The notes: generated by a model not told the origin, from the letters alone. Counted from the stretch's first letter, positions 37,379 through 48,393 are shown. The stretch: 64,000 nt of DNA from Phialocephala subalpina (GCA_900073065.1 FJOG01000015.1:298436-362435); one strand, 5' to 3'. Program-made: numbers and translations.

Positions 37379-39118
37379 GCCTCCAGGCTCCACGCAATAC
37401 TCGAACTGCCAGTGTGCTGTGTGTTGTGTGTTGTGTGCTGTGTGCTCTCCGCTGCGTGTAATCCGATGCATATGGCTAGCTGATGATGATGAAGCTGAAG
37501 CTGCTCGCCACATGTGCAGTACACCCGCCCATCTGGTACCGTTTTTTCTTTTCCCGATCCCCCATCTCCATCTCTTCTATTTCTGCGCTGCTGCTATGCC
37601 CCTTCAAAACCCTCCCGCCCACGCTGCCTTGAGAGGCGGGTCTCGTCCTGAGGCCCGTCCCAGCAGCGAAGACAGGCGACGCCAATCAAACGTGCCTTAT
37701 ACTATCCCAGGCCAAGTCAAAGCCTGCACTTCCCGGGGATGAGGCTTGCGACTAGCCCTGGGGCGCGTCTCCTCAGGGCTTCAGTCCCTGATAGCTACCA
37801 TGCCCTATTCCCTTTAGTCGCGTTCCCCTCCGGCCGCCCTGGAGCTCCCTAAACCCCCTCCAGCTAGAGGGCTTCTCTGATCCCGGACCTTGCTGGCGCT
37901 CCTTGTCTTCGCTCCTTGTTCGCTGCTGTTTTCTCGCATCAGACCTGTCCCCTGTTCTTCCGTGCTGGGCTGCTCTGTCGGTCTTGCCAGGACATCCTGC
38001 TCTCGTGCTGCACCTGTGCACCTGTGCTCCCTCACCCACCACGCTCTTCCCATTCCCATCAAACCTCAGTGCGCCACACACCATGCCCGCATTGGGCCCT
38101 GCTGTAACCCTGGTGTGCCCTCATGGAGCAGGGCCATGGACATGGACATGGACGTCTTCTCTGTGCTCTAGCTCACGGTAGTCGCCGTGTCCTCTGAATC
38201 GCCGGCTGTCATTGCGGTTGCGTTTGTGCTGTGTTGCTCTCCCCTCTTCTCTCCTACTCCCGACTCCCTACCTTGCTTGACCTTCAATCCACTCACCAAG
38301 ACTGTCCTTGCTCCTTTGACGGTCCCCGCAACCCTGGCTCACTTAATATCAATTACAGTATTGCACCAAGCCCCAAAAGAAACACTGGGTCGATTGGGGC
38401 TGCCAGACCTCAAAAGCCATCCCGCTGCGCCGTCAATCTTCGACCTTGCTGAAGCTTCTTGCCCTCATCAACTACTGTACTCCTCCTCTTGTCCTTCGAT
38501 TCGTGGCCTGGTCTCCAAGTATCGTCAACGTCAACGTCAGCATCCGCATCCGCATCCAGCCTCTTGTTCTGGTCTTGGACGCTCGGCACCTGCATTCCTC
38601 CTTCCTCCCATCTCATACGGCAGTCGTGCTGTGCTGGGATTCCTGTCCTGGATAAGGCTCAAAGGCGAGCACATCCAATCCTGCCAAGATCAGTCGTTTG
38701 GGAACCTTGGGAAGCCAAAACGGAAGGCACAATCAACCTCGATATCCTTGCGGGAGCCGGAACTTAGACCAAGCACCTTCCGCATTACTTTCGAACTACC
38801 GATCTACATATGCTCCAATCTTCACCTGCACGGTCGAAACAACGTTCGGCCCATCCCTTCTTTCTCGGACTCCAGCTTTGGTCGGCGACAGAAAACGCGA
38901 GGCTTAAGGCATAAACAATACCCACAACGACGTCTTATACGCATTCAGCCTCCCCCTCCAACAAGGCCTTCCAGTTGGTAGGATCGAACCTCCTCCATCT
39001 CTTGGACTTCCCACAGTTTCGCCAACTGAAGGTTTGATAAAGTCCTTGCTCTCCGCGTCCCAGCAGCTCGACTGAAGCATTTCCTTTCCTCATCCGGGAT
39101 CTCCTCCGGCGTCGTCTG

Positions 39119-39319
39119 ATGACAACCTTTCCAACTCCACTTCAACCACAACAAACAAGCACATCACACCCACAATGGCCTCCGCATCACCACTTTCACC
39201 AACATTTTACGGGCACATTGCCTCAACACAGGATGCGCTTCTCCTCTTCGAAGCATGCCTCAGCGGCGCACTCAACCATGTTGCTCGCCGCCCTCATGAC
39301 CGAGAGCGGGTTAGCTTGA
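39119..39319 (+). promoter_or_regulatory. Upstream ORF overlapping the WOPR start codon
   Basis: An ATG at 39119, 56 bases before the main start and in another frame, opens a 66-codon frame that runs through the main ATG and stops at 39319. Such an overlapping uORF would lower translation of the main frame if the transcript begins upstream of it, which the long pyrimidine-rich leader suggests. Its start context (CTGATGA) is weaker than that of the main ATG. Effect is inferred, not shown. Confidence 0.5.
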
Positions 39320-40575
39320 TTAAGAGCGGAAATGTCTTCATCTACGAGGAGCATTCTTCTGGCATCAAGCGTTGGACCGACGGTGTACCATGGAGCCCGA
39401 GTCGAATTTTGGGCAATTTTCTGGTCTACCGCGAACTCGAGCGTCCATTTCCACCCGGAGAAAAGAAAAGAGCTATGAAGCGCAGCAAGAGATCTCCGGG
39501 AATCACCAAACCAGAATCCTTTGGCAGTGGGATAAGCAACGGTTACAATCCAGTTTCTGCCGCCGCATCCACCTTCGACTCGTCAAGCACAAATTCTCTG
39601 AGCAAAGAGACTGAACGTTCTTTGATTGGATCACTTGTTGATTCCTATGGCTTCAAGGAAGAAGGCCTTGTCAAGAAGACCGTCAGTGTTACCGTCGGCG
39701 GTGTATCTCACCACTTGGTATCGTACTACACTGTTGCAGACGTGATGAACAACAAGTTCACCACTCCGTCCAAGGATCCCAGATTTCAACATATCACTCC
39801 CCGACCAGATCTTGTCACCAAGCAGAACTTCCGCACTCCAATCGACGAAGTGGACTCGATGGATCGCATGGACGAACGATCTGTCTACGCTTCTTATCCG
39901 TATGCTCGCAATGGCTACGAAATGACTAACCAGAGCATCTCCCATCGACCTATGTCTCTCCCTACCCCGCCAATCGCTTACAACCCAAATTCGAACGTCT
40001 ACAGCGGTTATGGCGTCAGCCCTCCTTCAGCCTCTTACGACAGTATGGGCCAACCCTCTTCGAGTAGTACATACAGCAGCCAATTTGCACCATCTCCAGG
40101 AATCTACCCAGCACCAAAGACGGAAAACTACGAACTCGGTGGCTACCGGCAGCAGAGGTATAACTCTGTCATCGGCATTGGTTCCGAGGCTGCTCGAACC
40201 CACATACCCCCAGTCACCACAAACTTCGCCCGCCGACCCCCCAACTTTGAGCAAGGAAGCTCGATCGACTCGGGACTGTCTGGGATGTCTTCCTCATCAT
40301 CCGACTCGAAGCTCACCACTGATTCCGGGTACGCATCTCAAGGATTTTACGGCAGCGGTCTCCGGGACACTACCAACTCGCAGAATTACACAACCCATCG
40401 GTCGTTACCAACACCAACACATCAACCAGGCTATGAGCGGCCGCAATCCGGTTCCTACTCGGCGGTAGAAAATCCGAATATGAAGGAAAACATGTGGCCA
40501 ATGGGCAATGCGAGTGCTGGCCATGGACATTACATTGCCCCACAGCAACAATGGGCAAGCACGGGCACATCTTGA
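39175..40575 (+). CDS. WOPR-domain transcriptional regulator (Gti1/Pac2 family; Wor1/Ryp1/Sge1 type)
   Basis: A nuclear DNA-binding master regulator. In other fungi relatives control white-opaque switching (Wor1), dimorphism (Ryp1) and virulence or conidiation (Sge1, Reg1). The single exon encodes 466 aa from ACAATGG, a good start context. The N-terminal WOPRa half spans residues about 10-90: TFYGHIASTQDALLLFEACL, then LIKSGNVFIYEE and the signature IKRWTDGVPWSPSRILGNFL. A basic patch (KKRAMKRSKR) follows and may be the nuclear signal. WOPRb lies at about 145-215: LIGSLVDSYGFKEEGLVKKT and HHLVSYYTVADVMN. The remainder is Ser/Pro/Tyr/Gln-rich, as in Ryp1. Position, length and lack of introns fit the Ryp1/Sge1 branch rather than Pac2, which is usually distinguished by a different linker. 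An out-of-frame ATG at 39119 overlaps the start. Confidence 0.92.
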   Translation: MASASPLSPTFYGHIASTQDALLLFEACLSGALNHVARRPHDRERVSLIKSGNVFIYEEHSSGIKRWTDGVPWSPSRILGNFLVYRELERPFPPGEKKRAMKRSKRSPGITKPESFGSGISNGYNPVSAAASTFDSSSTNSLSKETERSLIGSLVDSYGFKEEGLVKKTVSVTVGGVSHHLVSYYTVADVMNNKFTTPSKDPRFQHITPRPDLVTKQNFRTPIDEVDSMDRMDERSVYASYPYARNGYEMTNQSISHRPMSLPTPPIAYNPNSNVYSGYGVSPPSASYDSMGQPSSSSTYSSQFAPSPGIYPAPKTENYELGGYRQQRYNSVIGIGSEAARTHIPPVTTNFARRPPNFEQGSSIDSGLSGMSSSSSDSKLTTDSGYASQGFYGSGLRDTTNSQNYTTHRSLPTPTHQPGYERPQSGSYSAVENPNMKENMWPMGNASAGHGHYIAPQQQWASTGTS

Positions 40576-42418
40576 GAGACATCTGGCTTTTGTTATGACG
40601 AATCTCCTTATGTTTTACACATGGTCGTGGCCTAGGGGTGGCACAGGACCAGAATGGACGATTGCATGGCGCATATTGGGGTTAAAGGAATGGTACTGGG
40701 CGCGAGTGGGTTAAAAAGAACCGGCATACCCTCGTTTGGCAGGCAGCAGTGCTCTTGGTGAAATCTCTGCAGTGAAATATCTGCAGTGAAAACTGCTTAC
40801 GCTCTTGTAATTGATCGAGGACGTGTATCTATTTAATGACTTTGTATTGCTAAAGAAGTTTTTGGGGTGTTGATCATAGGTGAGAACAAGCTCAGGGCCG
40901 AGCAGCCTAGCAATTGGAGGACTTTTGACAAATTTCACTAGAAAAGCTTATGTCTAGAATATGAAAATATTGCCGAATGATGAAAAGGCTTATTTCCAAA
41001 GACTCCTGGTACGAACGGTGGACCCGTTTCCCGTACGGGAAATGCGAGACGTGGTATGACAAGGAAACCAATCCGCATCTCTGTCTCTTATCTTTTCAAA
41101 ATCGCCATGTGCTCCTCCGCACATCTCGACTTCCATCCGACCCCCATCCATCCGAGTTCGGTCACAATACGAGTTCGTTCGGCCAGAAGTGAGGCGTTCG
41201 TTCGTTCGGCCAGGAGTGAGGCGTTCGTCGTTCAAGCAGGATTGACAGGTGAAGTTGCATCAGCCTTGATGGACCCCTGCTACATGGGGGATGGTATGCA
41301 GGAGCGTAGAAACATCCATTACGCTGATCCGGAGCAACGTTAGTCAGGATTCGAGCAATTGGAGACGGCCCGAGAGCGCAAGTCGCATGGGATCCCGAGG
41401 ACGAGGAACTCGGGCCCTGGGTTTTGGGCACAAACGCACCAGTGGTTGGTTGCGCTTCGGCGGCTGCAGGTTCACCAGTCTCAAGTATATCGAGTAGTGT
41501 CGAGCCTCGATTCTTCAACTCAACGGCCAGTGGTGCAGTTGTAGCCGTGCACGCAGGGATAAGGAGGGTAGATATCTCTCCTGCTGACGGGAAACCATCA
41601 CATCTCGCCAAGTAAACATTATATAATGGATTGGACAATGGATATCGATTTAAACTTAAGCTTTGATCTCGTCATGCCGTTGGTGATCGGGATAACGTCG
41701 AAGTTACAGGAGGTTCGTTAGGGAACGCGGGCCTATGGGGTGGTTTTGCGGGAGGAAGATGGGGTACTGGAGCGTCAGGGAGTTTCTAAGTTCGCGTCAA
41801 GGAAGCTTTCGACGTTACGATTCCAAATCAGGGTTTCACGACCGAAACTTAGACTCCTTCCACCATTCGATGCGTCGGGACTATGCCTCCTCGAGATCAT
41901 CCACCGAGAATGACAGTGCGGTCCCGCGAGACGGAAGTTTAAGGGCTGACATTGGCGGACGTTCGTCCGGCGTGCTGCACTGCAAAAAGCTTAGACGTCG
42001 ATGGGGGGGGGGAGGAGGTTGCTGGGGAGAAAAAGTAAAAAAGGAAAAAGAAATGGTGGCGGCAAGGATCCGCAGGCCATGTGCGACAGACGCCCAACGC
42101 TATATCGACATACACGCGCGGCTGTTCGCTTGAGGAGAGCTGAGGTTGGAGGAGTGCAGGTGGAGGTCCGAGTCCGAGCAGCAAGAAAAGCTAAAGCTAC
42201 AGCCAAGGCCCAAAGCAGGAAACGCATAAACGCTCTTCTATTCGCTCTTTCTCTGAGGAATCTCAACAACACAAACGTCTCCTTGAAACCTCCCCCCTCG
42301 CCTCCTCCTGCACTCACTCCTCCACCACAACTGCCACCTTCCCTCTCCAGCATCCCCGCCTGCTCCCTCCGTGGTCCCTCCGTGGTCCCCCCGTGCTCCC
42401 TGGTCGCTGCAAAATGCG
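40576..42418. other. Intergenic, WOPR gene to cardiolipin synthase
   Basis: No convincing gene in 1.8 kb. A minus-strand frame at about 41638-41162 is open for 158 codons but has no early ATG and no family likeness, and its end overlaps a small tandem repeat. The last 200 bases are CT-rich and probably the leader of the next gene. Confidence 0.45.
41174..41232. repeat. Two-copy tandem repeat, 27-bp period
   Basis: The block TTCGTTCGGCCAGAAGTGAG recurs 27 bp on as TTCGTTCGGCCAGGAGTGAG, with GCGTTCG after each. A short GTTC run joins them. Confidence 0.8.
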
Positions 42419-43673
42419 ATGGCCATGATGGTGATGCGCCCTGGACCCTGCGTTTTGCGTCTGACAAGAGCGAAAGCCTGTCGGTGGCAGTTGTCCCCTG
42501 ACTCGACATTCATGCCGAAGAGACTCTCAACCGTGCACGGGAACCCGCCTTGTCAATGGAAATCGTCATTGTGGACTGCTTCTGCTCCAGAACGGCCTAC
42601 GCCAAGGTGCGCATCCCCATCCCCCCAAGAACGTGCGACAAGCCTGATGTTGATTGATATCAGAAGATCACGGCTTGTTCTGTCTGGCCGGAAGGCCATT
42701 CCTTTCTCGACGTCGAGCCAACGAGATGACGGAAAGAGGTACGCTGTGGCATCGTCCTGATCTCTTGGCTGAAGAGACTTACTTGTTCTCAATCTAATCA
42801 AGATTCTTCATGCCTTCCTCATGCGTCACGTGCACCCCTTTTACACATGCTACCATGCTGAACTGGTCGTTGTAGGGATAGTACGCCAGCCCCCAAGACA
42901 CCGATACTCGAGGCGTTGAAGCAGATCACTCCCCATGAGAACATCTATACGATTCCGAATATTCTCACTTTCTCACGCCTCATTGCCGCTCCTGTCATCG
43001 GCTACCTCGTTCTCCATGATTATCATGCCTGGGCAGTCGGCTTATTCGCCTACGCCGGAATCACAGACCTTATCGATGGGTACATAGCAAGACGATGGAA
43101 TCTCCAGACCGTTGTGGGGACAGTCATTGATCCCATGGCTGACAAGACGCTGATGACGATCTTGACTGTCTGTCTCGCCATCAAGGGTGCTCTGCCTGGT
43201 AAGACCACCTCTTCATTCATGAGAGAAATATGTCTGATTCCTCTTAGTCTGGCTTGCAGCTATAATCCTCGGTCGAGATGTTGGTTTGGGAATAGCAGCT
43301 ATCTACTATCGATGGATCTCACTGCCTCCTCCCAAGACCTTTGCTCGATATTGGGACTTCTCTCTCCCATCGGCAGAGGTTCATCCTACCACCATCAGCA
43401 AATATAACACAGCGTTGCAGCTTGCTTTGATTGGAGCAACTACTGCAGCGCCTCTGTTGACGGTGGATGTCACTACGGCTATGACGGCTATGCAGTAAGT
43501 GTTTCACCGAGGGAGATGAATGGTTGCTGATCTCGTCTAGGTATTTGGTCGCTACGACGACGGTGTGGAGCGGTGCGAGTTATATATACACGAAGGATGC
43601 TGTCAAGATCTTGAATCATGAGCAAAAGCAGGCCAAGGACGAGAAGGTTGAGAAAGACGAGGAACGAAAATGA
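42419..43673 (+). CDS. CRD1: Cardiolipin synthase, CDP-alcohol phosphatidyltransferase type (Crd1)
   Basis: Makes cardiolipin from phosphatidylglycerol and CDP-diacylglycerol in the mitochondrial inner membrane. Exons 42419-42738, 42876-43198, 43248-43494 and 43541-43673 join in frame to 340 aa. The N-terminal 100 residues are rich in Arg and Ser with few acids, ending near AIPFSTSSQRDDG, as expected for a mitochondrial targeting sequence. The core has IYTIPNILTFSRLIAAP and the full CDP-alcohol motif D-G-x2-A-R-x8-G-x3-D-x3-D in TDLIDGYIARRW and VVGTVIDPMADK. The conserved AAIILGRDVGLGIAAIYYR and SKYNTALQLALIG follow. The C-terminus is highly charged (QKQAKDEKVEKDEERK). The start ATG at 42419 is followed by two more in-frame ATGs within six codons, so the exact start is uncertain. 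Confidence 0.92.
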
Positions 43674-44659
43674 ACATTCACCCAGAAGTGAGTGGTGTAC
43701 TAAAAGTGTCTTGTAACATACATATTATCAGCTCAGAAGCTTATCCACGGCTCTACAACGATTTCGAGCCCAAGATTTCGTCCCAGGAATATCCACACGA
43801 CAGCAGCTCAGCTTGAATTGGAGAAGAGTAGCAGAACTTTTACGAGGGCTCGAGCGAGTGCGAGACAAAGTTTCTCGATGTTGGCTTCAGATATGCAGAT
43901 CCTGGTTTCATTCTTGTCTGTTCTCGATTCTCTTTTCTTGCTCTACTTGTGTCTCTCTACATCTGCAAAATCTGTTGACCTACTTGAGCTCCTGGCGGCC
44001 TGGCTATCTATGTTATCTATCAACTTCTTTGAGCATTGCGTTAGAGGCCGGGCTTCGACCTGCACCAACTTTCCTTCAGCTCCTTTTCCTCTTCTCGCGT
44101 TCTTGTAGGAATCTCCCCTCTGATCTCACGTCGAGACCGGAGGGATGGTGGCATTTTGACGACCCCCTTCACAATAACAACCACCAAACGTCCACCAAAC
44201 ATCTTGCATAGTCCTGCCAGAGCCATCGGCTCGAGGAACACAGGATGACGGCCTTCCTCACAGTAACACTTACCAGACATCCACCAACTCTACCGATCAT
44301 GCGCCATATGCCTGCCAAGTTATCGACTGAAGAAGCACAGGATGAAGGCCTCAATCACAGAAACATCATCCACTAGACCTCTATTACCTCTCTGCCCAAT
44401 ATTCGCCACATTCCTGCTAAGTCATCGGCGTGCTTCATAAGCCTTTGGTGTAGTGCGGTGTCGAATTGCGCATACCACTGGAAAGAGGAAAGAGGGTACG
44501 TCGAACAGTCCCGAACAGAGAAAGGAGCACTTCGAGTAAGAGCGACTACCCCCCAAACCACGGCATAGATCTTTCCTCGACAATAGCACAACATATTTAT
44601 ACTTTCCGCGTCCTCCCAATCTCTTCGCTACTTGCTCTCATTTACATACCAAAATGCCG
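43674..44659. other. Intergenic with degenerate repeats
   Basis: No gene recognised in this 1-kb stretch. It contains the three-copy degenerate repeat described separately and otherwise shows nothing I can support. Confidence 0.4.
44190..44450. repeat. Degenerate tandem repeat, about 100-bp period, three copies
   Basis: The words CCTGCCA(A/G)-x-CATCGG (44213, 44311 and 44413) and AACACAGGATGACGGCC / AGCACAGGATGAAGGCC (first two copies) recur at spacings of 98 and about 102 bp. Copies are clearly diverged and the third is partial. No coding role is evident. Confidence 0.6.
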
Positions 44660-45960
44660 GCTTCAGCAACTTTGGTCGTCGTCAATCTCCACCTACACCG
44701 GCGCAGTATACACCCTACAGTGGCTAGCCAGCCACGAGAACTCCAACTGCTCTACCAGGCTTCAATCCACCCTCTGCACCTATTGCAATGCTAATGCACC
44801 GAAAATCACAACCTCCTCATTCATCTCATTCACGCCCCCTCCAAAATCCATCCCAGCCTCATACCTAGGGAAACCTCGACGTCAACCTTTCAACGCACTA
44901 ATCCGGTCTATTTCCTCCATGATTGACCTCAACCATGTTATCGAGCAAGCTGCCCATTCATACCTAGCACAGAATCTCAGCGTCCCGATGTAAGAAGTCC
45001 TTCACCTTCAGTGTGAGACAAACTCAATGCTAACATCTTCAATAGACCGGCAGAGAAACTTACTTTCGAAGAGGGACGAGACAAACGCGTCAGCTCTCAA
45101 CGGCCGTGAAAGCAGCAAAAGATACAAAAGACGTTTCGAAGTTGCCTGCCGAGACTACCGCCAAACAAGCCTGCCAACCCCGATACTTCTCGACAATATT
45201 CTTCGAATCGAGCCTCGCTCAACCGAGTATCCTCCAGATCAATACATGAAGATGACGATTAAGCTCCTCGCTTCGATGACGACAATGCCGAATGTCATGC
45301 TCAACTATTCAGCGATCACTCCATGAACAACAATTCATCGACCCTAAGTTCTTGCAACGAGGACAGGATCCTAAGGAACCCGAAGAAGATTTTCTCTCTT
45401 ATGAAAACAACATCAACTCGCAATACCCTATTGAACCATTGAATGAGCTCGTCGAACAACAATTTATCGTCCCCAATGTTTTGCAAGGAGCGCAGAATGC
45501 CAAATGCACATTCTGTGCCTCTTTCGGTCGTCGACGTAATGGCGAGCACCCTTGCAGTCAATGCAAGCTTGCCGGAAGCCAATGTGCATATCCAGATATC
45601 AACACATCTTCATTCTCAACAACTAACAATCATCAGGATCATGATAATGACACTCGAGGAAGGAGTCGGGAATTTCTAGTAATGTAAAAAAAAACGTCTG
45701 CCTGCTGAGAGTACTTGACGAGGAGGTCGTGTTATTCCTTGCAGTGTCCAAGTTGGTCTTGGACCCAGGGGCAGTAGGGGCCGTAAACCTCGTAGTCCGT
45801 ACTACGTGACTTGTGACAGCTGCGTGAACGGAGATAGGCCTGGAAAGACCGGAAGAGACTGTGATGGTGTTCCTAATGAGAGAGCGTGTGCATAGTGCGG
45901 CGAAGAAGAATGCACATAGAGTAAAAAGCCAGAGAGGAAGAGATAAAAAAATAAAATAAA
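44660..45960 (+). pseudogene. Decayed gene with zinc-cluster-like cysteine motifs
   Basis: Several pieces of coding-like sequence follow each other but no splice pattern closes the frame. At about 45500-45590 the frame reads CTFCASFGRRRNGEHPCSQC then KLAGSQCAYP, a C-x2-C ... C-x2-C-x6-C cluster like Zn2Cys6 modules. At about 45805-45915 a related cluster reads CDSCVNGDRPGKTG, DCDGVPNERACA, a TAG, then CGEEECT. In the region 44660-44990 one frame shows proline/glutamine-rich protein interrupted by TAG, TAA and TGA codons that would each be Gln or Arg before a C-to-T change. The gene family is not recognised; the two cysteine clusters suggest a tandem zinc-binding protein. Unrecognised introns are an alternative to decay. 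Confidence 0.4.
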
Positions 45961-46248
45961 AATTGGGTTAAAAAAAGCTTGGAGAGAGGATCGCATTACT
46001 TTGTATCATAGCATACATAACACTACGAATTGAGAATTTGACCAAACTTCTTACCAGCATCTTCCTCCCGGATCTCGTGTTAGAGCCAGATGGATAAGGG
46101 TAGTAGAGTTTTGGGTTCCTTCATTGGTGGGGGAGGCTATTCCAGGCGATGTACGGTACATCGTTGACCTGTCAATATCTCATCATTTCCTCGTACATTT
46201 AATACATCATATCATAGATCCACAACGCCGTCCTATATGCTACCCAGC

Positions 46249-48393
46249 TCAATCAACCATGTACATCTTTTTCCTCGCAGCAATTTCATCGAAAATTGCC
46301 GTTTTCGTTACAGTTCTCTGTCTACTTTGTACATATGCTAGCAACCTCAATGTCCCGGAAGGTGTCATACCTTCAATCCGCCTCGCCTGTCCAACAGATT
46401 CAGGTCTCGTCTCATTCAGCATAGCTTTTTCATGCATGGACAGGCCATGAATGCTGGCGTAGTTAAGATCTAGTGGCAACTTCAGGTTCTCATCCTTCTG
46501 GAAAACCTTCATCGCTGCTGTCTGTTGTTGGACATATGGTGCATATACAGCTTCAATCCCCACTCGATCTCGAATTCGTGTAGAGTGTGTCAAGACTTCT
46601 GGTACTAGAGTTGCCATATCTGTGACTGTGACGCCAGCTAGACGAAGGACATCGAAAGCACTCCTCCTCGTCGAGTCATTCCCAACTTTGAAACCATCTT
46701 TGATCCATGTTGGTGGACTCGAGACTTTGGCCACGAGCGATGCCTTGAGAGCATCCATCTGTGCTACCTCGTCACAGAAGCTCGACCATCGTTTATCACC
46801 AACGATGCCAGCTTCTCGACCCTTTGCCGTGAGTCTCAGATCCGCGTTATCGGCTCTTGCACTCATGCGGTACTCGCTCCTCGAGGTAAACATCCGATAT
46901 GGTTCCGAGACCCCTTTGGTGATGAGATCGTCAATCATGATTCCTATGTAGCCATCACTTCGGGATAACGTGATAGGAGGTTTCGATTGTGCTGCCAATC
47001 CTGCATTGATTCCTGCTATGATTCCTTGGGCAGCGGCTTCTTCGTAGCCCGTGGTCCCGTTTATCTGCCCAGCAAGATAGAGTCCTTGGATGGCTTTCGT
47101 CTCCAGGGTGGACTTCAGACTTCGTGGATCAACGTAGTCGTATTCCACTCCATACCCGGGCTGGAGCATCGTGACATTCTCTAACCCTTTGATCGTTTTC
47201 AAAAGCTGCTCCTGTGCTTCGGCAGGGACGGTCATAGAAATTCCATTGGGATAAATGACATCGCTGTCGAAGCCCTCCGGCTCCAACCATACAATGTGCT
47301 TCTGCTTGTCTGCAAACCTGATCACCTTCGATTCAAGCGACGGGCAATATCTCGGTCCTTTGACGGTCTCTCGAATATGTATCGATTTGTCAAGGTTGTC
47401 TCTGACAATATCATGGGTCCGTTCGTTCGTATACGTAGCATAGCAAAGCATCTGCTCCTGGACCAAGACCGAATCATTCAGATAGCTGAAGGGCATAGGT
47501 GGATCATCACCTGGCTGAGCTGCGAGAATACCAAAATCGATAGAGTCCTTGGCGAGTCGTGGAGGCGTGCCAGTTTTCAGTCTCCCAAGTTTGAAACCTG
47601 CGTCTTTCAATGATTTGCTCAACCCAAAAGTTGCAGCTTCTCCCATTCGTCCAGCAGGATGACATTCGAGGCCAATGTGTATTTCTCCTCCAAGAAAAGT
47701 CCCTGTCGTTATTATCACACGGTCTGTAGGTATTATCTCTCCAGATTCGAGGCGAACTCCTGTTATCCTTCCACCCACATTTTGTCCTTCTTCGGGAGTA
47801 ACGATGATGTCTGCAACACTTCCAGGAACGATCGAGAGGTTGGGGTACGCTTCTAGCTCCTCTCTCATATGCTTCTTGTAGAGCTTGCGGTCGATCTGTG
47901 CTCGAGGACCCTCATTCGAGGCCAATGTGTATTTCTCCTCCAAGAAAAGTCCCTGTCGTTATTATCACACGGTCTGTAGGTATTATCTCTCCAGATTCGA
48001 GGCGAACTCCTGTTATCCTTCCACCCACATTTTGTCCTTCTTCGGGAGTAACGATGATGTCTGCAACACTTCCAGGAACGATCGAGAGGTTGGGGTACGC
48101 TTCTAGCTCCTCTCTCATATGCTTCTTGTAGAGCTTGCGGTCGATCTGTGCTCGAGGACCCTAGCAGCACCCGCACATGCTTCTGAGCCGGCATGCCCTC
48201 CACCTATAACGACAACATCATAAGGTCTGGTTAAATTGTCAGATCACTGGTAGATGCAAAGAGAATACTAAAGTCTTTCTTACCTAGTGTCGGAGGCAAC
48301 ATCCGCGAAGCTTCTCCGCTGTTGACGGACGGTTCGCGAACGGCAGAGCCAAGAGGTGCTGGGACGATAGTTGCGTACCAGAGCTCTTTTCAT
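46249..48393 (-). CDS. MTO1: Mitochondrial tRNA uridine-modification protein MTO1 (MnmG/GidA family), disrupted
   Basis: With Mss1/MnmE, MTO1 modifies the wobble uridine of mitochondrial tRNAs using FAD. Exon 1 (48393-48284) gives an Arg-rich targeting peptide ([20 protein letters not shown]). After a 57-nt intron, exon 2 starts at 48226 with the FAD loop [19 protein letters not shown]. The frame then breaks at 48162 where a perfect 250-bp duplication begins. The rest (47912 to 46249) is intact: [67 protein letters not shown] and the C-terminal tRNA-binding helices ending KMYMVD. The segment normally between the FAD loop and GPRAQIDRK, about 65 residues with the conserved SCNPSFGGIGKG motif, is absent; the extra repeat copy occupies its place. 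As assembled, no full protein can be made. Confidence 0.9.
47663..48162. repeat. Exact tandem duplication, 250-bp unit, inside MTO1
   Basis: 47663-47912 and 47913-48162 match with no difference seen over 250 bases. The flanks differ immediately on both sides, so the unit is exactly 250 bp. It covers MTO1 codons around GPRAQIDRK to GGEIHIGLE. Because 250 is not a multiple of three and the coding segment expected here is missing, the second copy cannot be a harmless in-frame duplication. Confidence 0.97.

Larger units (their letters stand above)
31589..39174. other. Long gene-free region upstream of the WOPR regulator
   Basis: Across 7.6 kb I find no frame with recognisable family similarity on either strand. 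The first 5 kb has balanced composition. From about 36.2 kb the plus strand becomes strongly pyrimidine-rich, with CT/CAT runs, short tandem repeats and many small open frames (the longest, at about 38187-38981, has no early ATG and looks like low-complexity leader). The pyrimidine-rich part ends at the WOPR gene start and probably includes its long 5' leader. Non-coding RNAs could be present but cannot be seen from sequence alone. Confidence 0.6.

Noticed and set aside
38187..38981. Long open frame (264 codons) before the WOPR gene
   Set aside because: No early ATG, low-complexity composition from CT-rich DNA, and no recognisable domain; more likely leader sequence.
41162..41638. Minus-strand open frame of 158 codons
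   Set aside because: No ATG at its start, no family likeness, and it runs into a tandem repeat.
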